In this document: piece after piece, positions 17,278 to 29,408 of the stretch
Layout of the letters: each line of letters opens with the position of its first letter
Numbering within the stretch: position 1 is the first letter of the stretch
Assembly: GCA_019155185.1 (NCBI GenBank)
Contig: CM032817.1
Span: 6,654,034 to 6,718,033 of the forward strand
DNA length: 64,000 bases
Direction: 5' to 3'
Source: Beaufortia kweichowensis
Taxonomy: Eukaryota; Chordata; Actinopteri; Cypriniformes; Gastromyzontidae
The notes under the pieces: model-generated
The model's database searches: none
Told to the model about the DNA's origin: nothing
The model's input: the letters and a program-made list of their open reading frames with translations, nothing else
Made by a program: the position numbers and the translations under genes

Positions 17278-17291
17278 CACTAGAGGGCGAC
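17278..17291 (+). promoter_or_regulatory. CTCF-like motif
   Basis: CACTAGAGGGCGAC fits the CTCF core closely (first base A-C-A-C context instead of CC). It is the motif nearest the plus-strand CpG promoter. Confidence 0.45.
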
Positions 17292-18336
17292 ACGACAACG
17301 AGGATAATGTTAGTCTACATAAATCAAATATGTGTTTCCTATTACATTTTTCATTTATTTTCTCCTCAATATCCAACTTTCCAGTGTCAGGTAATTAAGA
17401 AACAATCTGTACCTCAAGCTTACAATGCCATCCACTGTTATGAACCTGTCGCTGTCATTGCAGCCACAATCAATATCTATCCATCATATCAATACTGCTC
17501 AAAACATGTCTGCTGAAGTATAAAATGACCCATTTTGTCTTGTTTATGACTTTTGATGATTCAGTCATCAATTTCTTATCATTTCGTGAAAGAGGCAGTG
17601 TGTGACAGTTTCACAGAGCAGCAGAAGTATGGGGCTATTTGAGAGAAAATGGAACAATGGTTGGGGATGACAGCAGGCTCTGAGTCTTCAAGCTCGGGCA
17701 CAAAGCCATCTCACTCTGCCTGACAGCTATCATTATTCTCTCTCGCGTGCTTTTTGATCTTACGCCTTTTCTGTCTGTGTCTGTGTCTCTCCATCAATTC
17801 TTCTGTTTTATTTTTTGTGTTTTGCTTATCGTCTTCATATTTTACACAAAATTCTTAAAAAAACATTTAGGAGATTAAACGAGAGAAAGAGATGAATAAA
17901 TAGGAAAAAGGGAAAGCATCTATGTCCCTGCAGGCCTTAGGGCAAAGACCGCACTCTTTTCCTTCAGAGAGACTCATTTCCATAGTCATGAATTATTCAA
18001 ATTATTCAGCATTGACACTCGGCACAACTATAATATACACACATGTTTAAGTACACTTTCACAGCAGTAACACACAGAGGTCCTAAACAACATTTTAAAA
18101 GATACGCTGCATTAATGATGTCGCTTGTGTTAAACCAATGATGTCCTCTGAATGCACAAGACACCTTGCTTGCTTCAGTGACCTTGGATACTTAAGGATG
18201 ACAAAGAATTTGGTGGGATTATGAAGGCCAATTTGTTAATATCTTAAATCCTGCCAGACTAAAACCTTGAAAATCTCATTAGCTTGAAACAAAATGGTGG
18301 GAAAAGACCCCGTCTGCTGTTCAGACAAAACATTTA

Positions 18337-18448
18337 AGGTACATTTACATTTTTGAAAGATACTTTTATTCAAAGCATACATTTACCTATGTTCTCTAGG
18401 ACCTTGGAGTTGCTTGCATGATCCACTGCAAGTTGAGTTAAAGGAGCC
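18337..18448 (-). mobile_element. Degenerate tRNA-derived SINE
   Basis: On the minus strand the head reads TTAACTCAACTTGCAGTGGA and then AGCAACTCCAAGGTCCTAGA. This resembles the tRNA-like head of fish SINEs (box A TAGCTCAnnTGG..., box B GGTTCGA degraded). The tail side carries the teleost module ACTTTTATTCAAAGC / ACATTTACAT on the plus strand. It is heavily mutated, hence old. Confidence 0.55.
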
Positions 18449-18863
18449 TAAAGAAAAAAGACAACAAGTTGAAGTGATTTGTTATTAATGGCTTTTAAAT
18501 ACAATTTCCTTGCACACCTACATACACGCTAAACACAAACACAAAGTCTTAAACACCAAATGTGTCCTAATAAAAGATGTGGTCACGCAAATCGTGCCTC
18601 AATCCTCCAGACCAATCTTTTGATTATGATTTACAGTGGTACGGCCGTAATCTCCATCCCAGCATGAGCCAGATTACCGCAAATCTCAGATTTACTGTGG
18701 GTGGGACTGGAAGCCAACACATTACCAGTAGAGACCGATAGAGACCATTACAGTTAACATTAAACCAGTAAAATTCCCATTGTAGCCACTAAATCCTTTA
18801 GAAATGCTATTTTTGTCAGATAAGACTAGGCACTAGGCAAGTAGCGATCTACATTGCATAGTT

Positions 18864-18864
<1 letters not shown>

Positions 18865-18917
<53 letters not shown>
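18865..18917. repeat. (GA)n microsatellite at the upstream edge of the CpG-rich promoter
   Basis: An uninterrupted GA dinucleotide run of about 26 units, directly followed by GCGCTCAGTCGACC. Its position beside the predicted first exon means it may lie in the core promoter or 5' UTR. Confidence 0.95.
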
Positions 18918-18920
<3 letters not shown>

Positions 18921-19830
18921 TCAGTCGACCAGGTCCACACGAGTCCCGTGTCCACATACATCATTCGTGGGGGACGTTTCATACGCCCGTGCTGGTAAAA
19001 CTCACACAGGTACCCGTGAACATTCACACTTCACTCGCACCTGGCGGCTCAACTGAAGCACAGGGCGTGGAAAACCAAGGAATTGTTTTCGACGCCGAAT
19101 TCCCAACATCGCCCATTACTTCGGATTTCCCCAAACAAAGTGCGTTGCCTCCTCGGCATTTTGCAAGGAATACTGTTTTTCTGTCAACTCCATCGGTCAG
19201 TTTGCAAGACGAAGAATGTAAAGCTTATCGCGATCGGTTTCGTGGGATCTTTAAGTGCCAGTTTGCAGAGAGAAAGCTTGATCTGGGTCGCGAGTTTTTC
19301 TCCGGGTGAGGTGAGTATTCAACTTTCTGTTTGTTTTAACTGGAGGTTTACGTTTCTCGCTCGTGCGTGTTTGTAAACAATGTTTGTTCCTTTTGTTTTC
19401 CCCGCGTTTACTGTTCTCAGTAGATTACAGGGTAAAGCGGTGTATAACCCTAAAGTCTTTGCTTTTACTCTTAGGAAATGAACCATGGTTAAGATAGGTT
19501 GGGCAGATTGACTACAGTTTGTATGACCGTAGTTTAATTTTCGGTTAGGTTAAAGCTTAGTAACCCTCGTACCTGTTCTTTTGATGATACAGAAACATTG
19601 CGTAAGAAAGTTGTGCAGTTGTGTTGAGTTGTTATTTGCGTTATTTGTTAACTGTAATAAATGTAAACGTGTTTAAAAGCAGTACGTCACGCGCAGGGTT
19701 CGCGAGAATCATTACGGAATGTGGACAGACGCGATAATGTATCAAACTGATCAATTCTGTATCAAGTCGCTTCTTGCAACACTGATTTGTCTTCCGCTCT
19801 TTGAGGGACGTAAGAAACGAGCTTTTCGAG
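18900..19830. promoter_or_regulatory. CpG-rich promoter-like region
   Basis: CpG dinucleotides are frequent from about 18,900 through 19,830, including GTACGTCACGCGCAGG (CRE-like CGTCA), TTCGCGAG and CCGCGTT. This is unlike the flanking tens of kilobases. It is consistent with an unmethylated promoter spanning exon 1 and the start of intron 1. Confidence 0.5.
18920..19310 (+). other. Predicted non-coding first exon of an unidentified plus-strand gene
   Basis: The block is CpG-rich against an otherwise CpG-poor region (TCGCGATCGG, GGGTCGCGAG, CCCGTG, GACGCCG). It ends in a strong donor CCGGGTGAG|GTGAGTATT at 19310/19311, with a second possible GT at 19306. A 151-codon frame reads through it from inside the (GA)n tract, but it stops at the exon end and has no recognisable domain, so I treat the exon as 5' UTR. 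The orientation is divergent from abcc9. The TSS is not determinable from sequence alone. Confidence 0.5.
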
Positions 19831-22800
19831 TTTTACCTAAGAAAAAAACAAGTCCACATGCTGTCTGTACGATCTCAAACTGCTTTTAGTGTTTGCTGGT
19901 TTAACATGATGTTTGTGTAAATCACTTTAACTGTGTTTCTTGGTGCTGCAGATGTTACTCTTAATAGTTCAGCTGATGTGATGTCACCTTTAATACTAAT
20001 GTAAAACATAATTTTATGAACATTAGGAACATTTAGTGGTACTCGTTGTGTTTGACAGGCTGTGGATCATTTGTTGCAGCTCATAGATTTAGTCTTCCAA
20101 GCAGAAAACCACACAGTCATATTTCTTGCCATTATCATGTGATATAATTTCAACACAGGTTTCGGTTACCTTCATTTCATTTCAGTTGTTTATTCTTTCA
20201 ATTACACCGAACTCTGGCATTGCACAAGCTGTTGTGATAAAATCAACTGTAATGAGGTAATCACATTTCCCCATGCCTTGTAATTAGATGACTGTATTGC
20301 TGTTTGGATGAAGTGAAGTGCATTGCTTGTAACATTACAAAAATGTTTGTGATCAAATTGAATGTTTGTAGACGAGTTAAAGACATGAAATTGAGACTTG
20401 CCCATCTGCTTTATGCCTTACAGATTGTAATTGCAGTTTTTATGTGGGTGACATTCAGTTGTTAAAAAATTTCAGATTTTAGTAGTGATGTTGGCAGCAT
20501 TCATAAAAATATGTTCAAACTTGGATGGTCTTTAAAAACCACGGGGGGCAGACTTTGACCAATGGTTTTTGAAGCACAGTGTTTCTGGGAAATATTCTCC
20601 ATCCTGTATGATTAATCCCAACCCACAAACCTCAGCTTTAAATCTAATCCCCACACCAAACCGTAAGCCCTAACCAGTGCAAATAATGTCAGTTGACTTG
20701 CATGCATGCAGTGTCTGCTATTAGTAACATACTAGCACCGTAGGGTATATTACTAACAATTAACATTTGACATGAAGTCATCTACGTAGGAATTATGTTT
20801 TTCAATTATAAATTAAACATGAAACATAACTAGCTGTTATACATTGAGCAAAAGTAAATTGGCTCAAAGGTTTGTTTGGATTTGTTTGGAATGCGAGTGA
20901 TCCTGTTTCTTGAGTGATTCAGAGCAGGAAATGCTCCAGCCCCCTCAAGGTCAAAGTTCATTGGTCAAAAACAGAGAGAGAAAGCTCCCCCCATGTTCTT
21001 CCTTCATTCTTCATCACTTATGAGCAATGACTGTGTTTGTTTGTGTTTCTTTATGAGGAACATGCACATAGTGGCCTCATTCATGCAGTTTCACAGGACT
21101 TTGTGTGTGTGCTTATATACGAGCTTTTCTTTTGTAAGTGTTGATTAAATAGCACTGATAATCACAAGAAGCTTGTTTCACCATCTCATGCTTTCGGTTT
21201 TAGATAGCTGCTTGTATCAGCCCTTATCTGTCATATCAGAATTGTTATAAGAGTGATAAAACATGTTTTGCTGAGAGTGTGTGTGCATGTATGTGCTTTG
21301 TGGTCTCTGTGTTCTTGTTCAAACTGTAATCTCCACCGGACCTCCTCATGAATCCCATCTGTGATCTGGATGTTCTCTCGGATGTATCCGGACTTCCTGA
21401 GTAGCCCACTCATTTGAGCTAATCACGATGACTCTCTGCGCAACAACATTTGTGCTACAGACATTAACGATAGGGATTATTTAGAGAAAGAGGGTTATGT
21501 TTTGTGCCAATGAACAATTAAATAAGGAAAATAATCCTATAGACCTGGGACTTGAGCAATATCTGGGGATGTATGGGGTGGACTGTTTTGTCTTGGGCCA
21601 TTAAGAACACTTTAGCATTGTGATGATGTGCTTTGTACAGACATGTACCACTAACACTTTTTCAGAAGATGACAAAATGTAGACGTGTGTCACGAGTAGT
21701 GACTCGTGCTGATGTTTGGCATTTGGGCAACTGGCTTTATGTTCGGGTGTGGTTTTTATTTTAAAACTTAAAACAAAAATGTGTCCCTGCATTCGATTGC
21801 CACTGTACACCTCTTGATATTAGGGTTAGGCCTTTCTTATGCAGATAACCTACTGACCACTTAAGTTTATCATTATGTTCTTTGGTCACCCCAAGTAAAA
21901 GTGTAATTATGGTTATATATGTTGTCTAAACATGTAACTGATCTCAGAACAGAAGCTCTCACTAGGGTCGGGTAACCTTTTGTATTCGTTTATATGTTTC
22001 GCAGCAGGTTGCCCTTCACTGTCGGCTATTGGAATCGAAGAAAGCATCTTGACAGCCTGAGAAAGGCACTTCATATATGATGACGCTAATGGATTTCTGT
22101 GGGCTTTAATTTAGGCCTATGTCAAGCTAATGGATCTGCACTGGTAGATTGTGTTGAGAATAATGAAAAAGCCACACAAAGGCCAACGTCTATTGAGGAG
22201 ACGCCACTTCACCACAATGCCTGATACAACCTCCAATCAGCTTTATTTAATTCATAATGCAGCTTTTATTCATCATATTTAATAATGAGGAATGAGGTGG
22301 AGAGGAAGCGTGAGAGATGCAGACGTGTCAGGGCTTGTGCTGTTGTCCTGCAGCTTGTGTCTTTTGGGGTTGGAGCAGGCCGATTTGTATGCTTTCGTTT
22401 CTCTTCCTGTGCATTATAAGGGGACAAAGGTTATGGTTGTTTTAGATTGTCATTACAGTTTATGATTAGTGGTGATATGGTTTAGGATCATGGGAATTTG
22501 TGCCTGTAAGGCTTTCTTGGCTGTCGATTGATTTAGAACTGATATTACCAAATCCTCTAATAAGCGGAAGTAGTATTAGCAGATGTTGGATGATGATGAT
22601 GCTACAGATGATAAAATATTGGTCAATTGTTAGGCCTGGCAATATTCTTAGTCAGACACTATTTAAATCTCTCATCTAATAATGAAAAAGAGATAATTGG
22701 AGATCACTATAGCTAATGTCCTAAAGATTTGGCTTTGCTAAAATAAAACCAAGCATAGATGTTAGGTTGTGTTATTGACTTGTTTTTATCATCTTGGATG

Positions 22801-24689
22801 GAAATGTTTTCACCTTCAAAAGGTTTTGACAACAAAACAGAGCTGTGGTCAAGATTATCAACACTTCCTTTGTTTGGTTTGCATCTAGTTTCTGACTAAC
22901 TGGATCTATGACGGCCTTGCGTCCTGTGAAAAGTGAGTCAATAAACAGGCATGTGTGTTGCGGAGCTCCGTGTCAGTGGCTGTGCGTGGCACATCCGTGG
23001 GTGGGGTTGCATAGTCTGTGCATGTGTATAGTTGGTGTTATGTCTGTCTAAATTTAGTTGATCTTTTTAATTAGTGGTATCAGCATCACGCATAGTGATA
23101 AATTGAATTATCGCGGTAATGTCTCTGGTGTGCCCGAGTGTCTTTAAAAGTTATCATATAAGATGTTTTTGGTCTATCCGATGATTTGTGTGATGAAACC
23201 TGTCACCAGATGTATGAAGTGTTAGCATTGTGACGTGTGTACATTTTTGTCAAACATGGTGTGTGTGGGCAACATGTGGGTGGTGTTAGTGTGTGACAGA
23301 GTGTGAGGTGGAGGTGAGATTGCACTTATTCTGTGTCATGTGAATGACAGCTGTAAGTCTCCTGAGCGCGCACACACACTGCGCCACACCCCTCAATATC
23401 CTACTGTGTCTCAGCACACATATGAAACCCCCCACAAACACCACAACCTGTCGCCCTGCCTGTCTCTCTCTTTCCTCATATTTAATGCCAGACAAACGCT
23501 CATAATGTACTGAAGTGGCAATTAAGGTGATTGATTGCTTCATTTATTCATCTATTCACCACCTCCATTGCCCTAGAACTCATATTTAACTCACTTTGTC
23601 CTTGCCGCCATGATCCCGGAGCGAATCTGTACTCAAAAGGACATTTTTAATGCAATCACCATCCCTATTAAGCTTCATTGTTTGTACAGACGAGAATGAC
23701 CGGCATCTTTGCTGTGAATTCGGCATTGTCCACAAGCTTTTCGGAGTCAGGTTACGCTCTGTGAACGCCAAATCTCTTTCAGTTTGAAACACGAGGACTT
23801 TGACCCGGGTTTTACAACGTTACACAATTCCAACAAAAGTCCATTTACTGAGCAGTTATTGAACTAGATGCTTGTCCTCAAAGACTCGCATTTGGTGTCA
23901 CGGTCTGTGTTGTCTGTGTGTGTCATTATTCGCTTTATACTCGGGATTGTTTTTGGAGGCTAATGAAACTATTGCTGTCTTGAAGAACCTCCAACTGAGC
24001 TCTCCTTCCAGCTTGCCTTTTATTCAGGGACCCAAAAAAACAAGAACATGTTCTACTCGCTGCCTGCCAGGAGACAGAGAAAGAGAGATGAGAGAGAGAA
24101 AGAGAGAGAGAGCGAGAGAAAGGTGGAAATCTATTCAGCTCTGCCCTAATGTCAGTCAAGTGCTTCTCATTTGCAGAACTTCAAAGCAGACACTTCTTTT
24201 CTGCATTTAGCTCCATCTGATTTGAATGATGAATGCACTTGCATAACATTGTGACTAGATAAGCCACACAGTAACTCCTCAGCCATGTAAAAACGCATGC
24301 ACAATTTATATAAACATCCCTTTGAGTCATTATTTAGGTCTAAATCTGAATGCACACCAAAATACATGGAGTTGTTTTCTGTTTTATGCCCATGTGAATC
24401 GGCATATGGGTGATTCATGGATTTATGGGCTCATTTTATTAAACGGTTGCCTTTTGATAAAGTGGCTTTTAAAGCAAATTTCAGTGAGATTTTTTGTCAG
24501 ATAGATATGAAGTGTTCATTTGCATCGTGCCAGTTCAAGTTAAATCCGGTTTAATATTTTTAATATTTTAATTTTTTTTTTTATTGAAATTTGTCCTACT
24601 ATACATTTTAAATGCATTTAGTTTTTGTCTGTTTCTGCATATTGAAAATCAGCTTAGAGCACATTCTGATGCCCTCTTTTGTGTTTGTG

Positions 24690-24960
24690 ATATGTACCGG
24701 TGAATTGCTCCTCGATAACATTGACACAGTGGGATTTAATTCCTCCACAGGCATCAGTGGCAGTGCTGTTAATCCTCAAACAGTCCAATTTCCTCACACT
24801 GAGCTTTAATTTTAATTATCGTCTTTAAAATACTGCTAATATTTCGTCCCGCTGAGCTCTGCCAATAGCCTTGAGCTGTAGGATATTTCCACCCCCCTTT
24901 TCCCAGGATCAGTAATATTAATTATAAAGACAATCTGCTTCCAGAACTCAGAGCAAGATG
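24690..24960. promoter_or_regulatory. Candidate conserved non-coding element
   Basis: Repeat-free, information-dense block with several ATTA/TAAT homeodomain-type cores (TTTAATTTTAATTATC) and balanced composition between simple repeats. Conservation is not measured here; the call rests on sequence texture only. Confidence 0.25.
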
Positions 24961-25978
24961 TAATATGTACGTTTTACATTTTTATCCTATTGCGTGAACA
25001 AATAGCCGTGAGTGTGCTAGGGGCCTGGTTTGATTTCATCAATGTTTGTTTGTTTCTATGCTTGAATGTGTGTTTACCTTACTTTGTGAATGTGGGGAAA
25101 AGAAGGGACATAAATAACAGCTGGAGATGAAGGTCATAGAAACCTCACTGTCAGATCATAAGGCATTGAGGGGCGGAGTCACAGCAGGTCGACCAGGTCG
25201 TCATGGTCACAGATTGTCCTGTATCTGACAGAATGGAAACTCCCACTTGGATTTCTTCCTGGAATTACGAAGTTTTGGAAGTTTGGCATTACATTAGTCA
25301 CTGCTTTGCAAGATTCATTGACCCCATTCCAGGATCTTCCAAAATTTCTGAAGGTTTTTAAACCTTCATTGGTTGTTTGTGAGCCGTGGTCAGTACACAT
25401 GTCCTTATTTGAACACGTGGTGGGGAGATGGGGTAGAAGGTTACTAACCTGCGAGATGAACGACCTGTTAACTGATTGACCTCTATTTACCTCCAGTAGC
25501 ATTTCATGGCCACTAAATCACTCCGTGCTCCCTGTGGAGAGACCTGGACCAGTTATTGACTACTAAGTGTGTGTGATAAGTCAGGTTAAACATGGGTCAA
25601 ATGCAACAATTGCTTTTAGTTCATCGTCTAGATACAGTTTAAATCCTCCTTAAATGCAGTTCTCGTAAGGGGGTTTTATCATTTATCATGTGCCAGGTGA
25701 AAATCTTAAAGCTTTATCTAGGATTATCGCTCATCCCCTCAACAATCCGTTTGATTTGAGGTATCATTCATTTCTGTGGCCCAGAGCGAGTTACGGACTA
25801 AAGTTTAATACTTAGGGGTTTGATCAAATAAAGGTAGTTATAGTGATACTTGCCTTTGCAAACACACGTGTATGTTGTTGCAATCTTTGCCCTCCTGAGC
25901 TCTGAGTCTGCTCTGGCATTTCCCAAGTTGACGCAACACTCGACACTGAGCCGGCTGGGAAAATTGCGGTCTTGAGAC

Positions 25979-26000
25979 ACACACACACACACACACACAC
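25979..26000. repeat. (AC)n microsatellite
   Basis: About 11 AC units, uninterrupted. Confidence 0.9.
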
Positions 26001-27439
26001 AGATTTGGAGTGTTTCTATGAAAGGATGAGAGATATGAAAATGGAGATTGAACCAATTTCATGTATAGTTGCTCATATATAAGCAACTTAATTTTGTTGA
26101 GTAGACGTGTTCTGCGTGTGTTTGTGTGACGGAGCTTAATTTCCTGTGTGCTGGCCCGCCGCCCGTCTGATGCTGGCTGGATACCTTTCTTTTTTTCCTC
26201 TCTCTCCCACTCTCTGTCTGTCTCGCTTTATCATTCCCTTTCTTTTACTCAGTTTTAGCTCTGACCACACAGCTTTCCCAGAATTCCCTAACAGCGTCCC
26301 AGTGTTCATCAAAGTGGCCCACTGCATCAGTCTGCAGATATTAAACAGAAACAAATGTCACAGCACTGCACTAGGAGACCTTCTTTTAGCACACACACAC
26401 ATTATAACTCTTATCATTACAAGGATTTTCCATTGATTTTTACACTGTGCTAATGATATTTTTTCTGACCCTCATTTCTAACCATACTTTGACACCTAAT
26501 CCTTTGCATTTTTACACTTAATAAAAACATATTTTCGATGTTTATTAAGCCGTTTAAATTACTAGGACATTTATAGTATCCTCACCATGTAGAAAATGTT
26601 TGATTTCCTACATTGTGAGCCTGTTTAATGTAGGTCAGACCAGCGCACACAGACACACCGGAATATGAGATTCTGATTGACTGACTCATTCAGGCAAAGC
26701 AGAGTTAAGTTGTGGGCTGCGAAGCTTCTTTTTTTAACTACAAAGCTTGTGTTTGTAAGACTTGGCACTGACCTCTGGGGTTCATACTTGCTTCAGTTCA
26801 CATAATGAAAAAATTGGTTATGAAACCCATTCTGTTTTCTTTCCATTGCAAAGTCTGGTCATACCCCACACCATTTGCGATTGGCAAAACCCTGGTTTTG
26901 GTTGCACTTATTTTCTTTCTCTCTCTCCCCCTCTCTCCAGTAAATCACTGAAGAATGACTTTAGGTGTTTTCACAGGCAGGGTCACATATTTTTAAGTAT
27001 GTAGAAGGCACTCTCACGCTTGCAACGCATTGAGTTTGCATACTTTTTAGAGTATGCTTCTGGCCTAAAGCTATTCATTAGTGGAATGTCCCATAATTCT
27101 TCTCTATCGTTTCTCTCTCTCCTCTCTTCTCTTTCGTCTCAGCATGCCGTTTTGCTGAGTAGGCCATGCACAGCCCAGCAGCTTGTAAATTCGTCAGTTT
27201 GATGTATGAAGTTAGTCATACTCATTTGCTTAGTCTGGGTAACAGAAAGTACCTTAAATGTGTCCATATTTAGGCATGTTTTTTATTGTCAGATTTTGAT
27301 TTCACTTTCTGACAGCGTAGGTGTTTGATGATAGTTACCATGACCCGGGATCAGGGCCAGAAGATCTGAAGCATCTCTCATCTCCAGAACTGCCTTTGGG
27401 ATAGACATCCCTCAGATGTCAAACAAACCACTCAGGGCT

Positions 27440-27710
27440 AAAAAGCTACTCAGGGCAACAAACAGCAAAGTCGTTTTGGCTATCGCTTGTGCACGTACGA
27501 ATGCGTAAACAGACCTGTGATACACAGCCGGTTTGCCCAGCGGCACCATCCCCCTTTCCGCCCGGCCGTTGCCTGAGCACTTGAACGACCTCTGGAACAT
27601 GGAGTCTTATCAGGCGGCGGCCAGTGCGCATTCCTCCCAGATAAGAGCTCCAGCCGGCTCTTGTCAACATGAAGTGTGTGTACCCACAATCGCTTCTCGG
27701 TTGTAGCATG
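27440..27710. promoter_or_regulatory. GC-richer block, candidate regulatory element
   Basis: Contains CCGCCCGGCCGTTGCC, GGCGGCGGCC and paired AGATAA-type GATA sites (CAGATAAGAG, TTATCAGG). It stands out from AT-rich surroundings. Open frames on the minus strand have no domain signature. Confidence 0.3.
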
Positions 27711-28322
27711 GCCTGATCAACCTACCTGTGTAATAAATGCGTGGGTCGCTGTTTCTCACAGGAACTGTGTCTTCATGGGGTGACGAGAAATTATTATAAG
27801 GAGCATGGCAGGCTGTCCGGAGACAAAACTGGAATTATTAGTGAGGGTCAGCACATCCATTGGCCTTTAAGCCAGTTGTAATCAATTATAGAACCACATT
27901 GTGTGTGTGCCCAACAGATCACCCTATGGTCTCTGGTGACCTATACACACTTTCTTCAGAGATTGGATACTGGTGTAGCATCCATGGTTCTTTCATAACC
28001 TTTCTGTCTTTTGATCAATAATGTAATTTCGTGTGTTTGGAGTCTGAATCCAATCTTACCTGCTCCGCCCTGGCTTAACAAGGTTCTGCCGTGGTGTCCT
28101 TGAGCCATGATGTGTGTGTGTGACAAATAGAATGGGCTTGACAGGACAGAAAGGGAGGAGGCAGAGTATCATCTATACTGGAGTTGTATGTGGTAATTGG
28201 CATGGGTGTGCGATATGAGAAAATCTCTAACTTTTTTAAGGGGCAATTACCCAAAACACACAAGTGCACATATAGGCTTAGCGTTTTTCATACATTTTTC
28301 ATTAACACGTTCAGCTCAGCGG

Positions 28323-28391
28323 AGTCCGATCTTATTAGATCCTGGGTGGTGTGCAGCAGAGTCCGATCTTATTAGATCCTGGGTGGTGTGC
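28323..28391 (+). repeat. Perfect 37-bp-period tandem duplication
   Basis: AGTCCGATCTTATTAGATCC plus TGGGTGGTGTGC occurs at 28323-28354 and again at 28360-28391. The 32 bases are identical, with a 5-base spacer. The identity indicates a recent duplication. Confidence 0.95.
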
Positions 28392-28693
28392 GGGAATGAT
28401 GTCATTTACCATTTTTGTAGGATATTGTTCCTGGATCAACATCCTTTGTTGGTCCTGGGACAACATTCCTACCAAACAATTATGGCCCCAGCCCTTACCA
28501 TTACTATTAGAAGTCAACATATGAATGTGTTCACAAGCCATTTTTATTTCTCGGAGTGTGATACATTTTTGAGTAGATGAGGATTTTCAGTAAGAAAAAA
28601 TGTCGGAGGGAATGTTGGAAAAAAATATAGAAGGGCTTAATGTCGCATAAAAAGAGTCAAATTTTGTATAACTCTTAAGCAAAATTCCAAATT

Positions 28694-28912
28694 TGTGACC
28701 CTCTCTGTGAAAACCAGGCTAAAGTGTCAAAATCAGCATCAAAGTTTGATTTCACCTCTAAATATCACTATGATTTTAATCTTTGAATGTCATTTTACTC
28801 AGTCAATATTAAAGATATCAAGGTTATATTTTCACAGAATGTTCTTTACATTATGTAGGATGATTTTATGTAGAAAACAGTAAATCACAAAGCTGGGTTT
28901 TCACACGCAGGT
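28694..28912. mobile_element. MITE with GTGAAAACC-AGCT inverted repeats
   Basis: The left end is TGACCCTCTCTGTGAAAACC, continuing AGGCT. The right end, AGCTGGGTTTTCACACGCAG, is its inverted complement with mismatches. About 219 bp and non-coding. This is a different family from the AGTTCACC elements. Confidence 0.65.
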
Positions 28913-29381
28913 TTTAATGATCAAATAATTTGCATAGTCATGTTCAAACTATGACCAGGAAGTAAATGTTATTTTTTTTAAAAAGTTATTTTAATTAGAT
29001 GAAAAATGTATACCCCTGAAACCATAGGGAATAGATTGGTTCATAGGAATGTTGTTCTAAGACCAACAAAAATGTTGATTCGAGAACACGTCCTACTTGG
29101 TCGAATCACATTAAACCGTTGTGCAGTGTATTGTGGGAGCACAAAGATTATGCTGTCTGCTCCGTTTCTCATGTTAGCAGACTCTGACAAGTAATATGCA
29201 GTTAGACTTGACTTTATTAGCTCAGACTGTCTCTCTCACCATCTCTAGAATTGCTGAGATAAGAGCAGCTGCAGGTAAGAGGGGTGTGAGTGTGTGTGTG
29301 TGTAGAGGAAGAGAGTGCTGAAGTGATTAGAGGCTGATGTACCCTGTCTGTTCCATTATACACACTGACCTCAGTGGTACA

Positions 29382-29408
29382 CGCGCACACACACACGCAC
29401 ACACACAA
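29382..29408. repeat. (CA)n microsatellite, interrupted
   Basis: A CGCGCACACACACACGCACA run with CG interruptions. A (GT)n run lies nearby at about 29287-29303. Confidence 0.85.

Larger units (their letters stand above)
12900..18860. other. Intergenic region between abcc9 and the plus-strand CpG promoter
   Basis: About 6 kb without a recognisable gene. It holds a GC-richer block at about 13560-14040, three CTCF-like motifs (13765, 14953, 17278), (GT)n at about 15582-15598 and a SINE remnant at 18337-18448. The open frames in it have no family signature. Confidence 0.6.

Noticed and set aside
18854..19309. 151-codon plus-strand frame starting in the (GA)n tract
   Set aside because: The first 20 or so residues are repeat-encoded Arg-Glu, the frame ends exactly at the predicted donor, and the remaining peptide has no recognisable domain. 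Better explained as a 5' UTR exon.
25179..25502. 107-codon minus-strand frame
   Set aside because: No family signature, no splice sites in suitable phase, and composition like its non-coding surroundings.
26941..26996. Possible 56-bp plus-strand exon (CTCTCTCCAG acceptor, TTTTAA|GTATGT donor)
   Set aside because: CT-rich tracts are so common here that such acceptors arise by chance. The frames are short and there is no further support.
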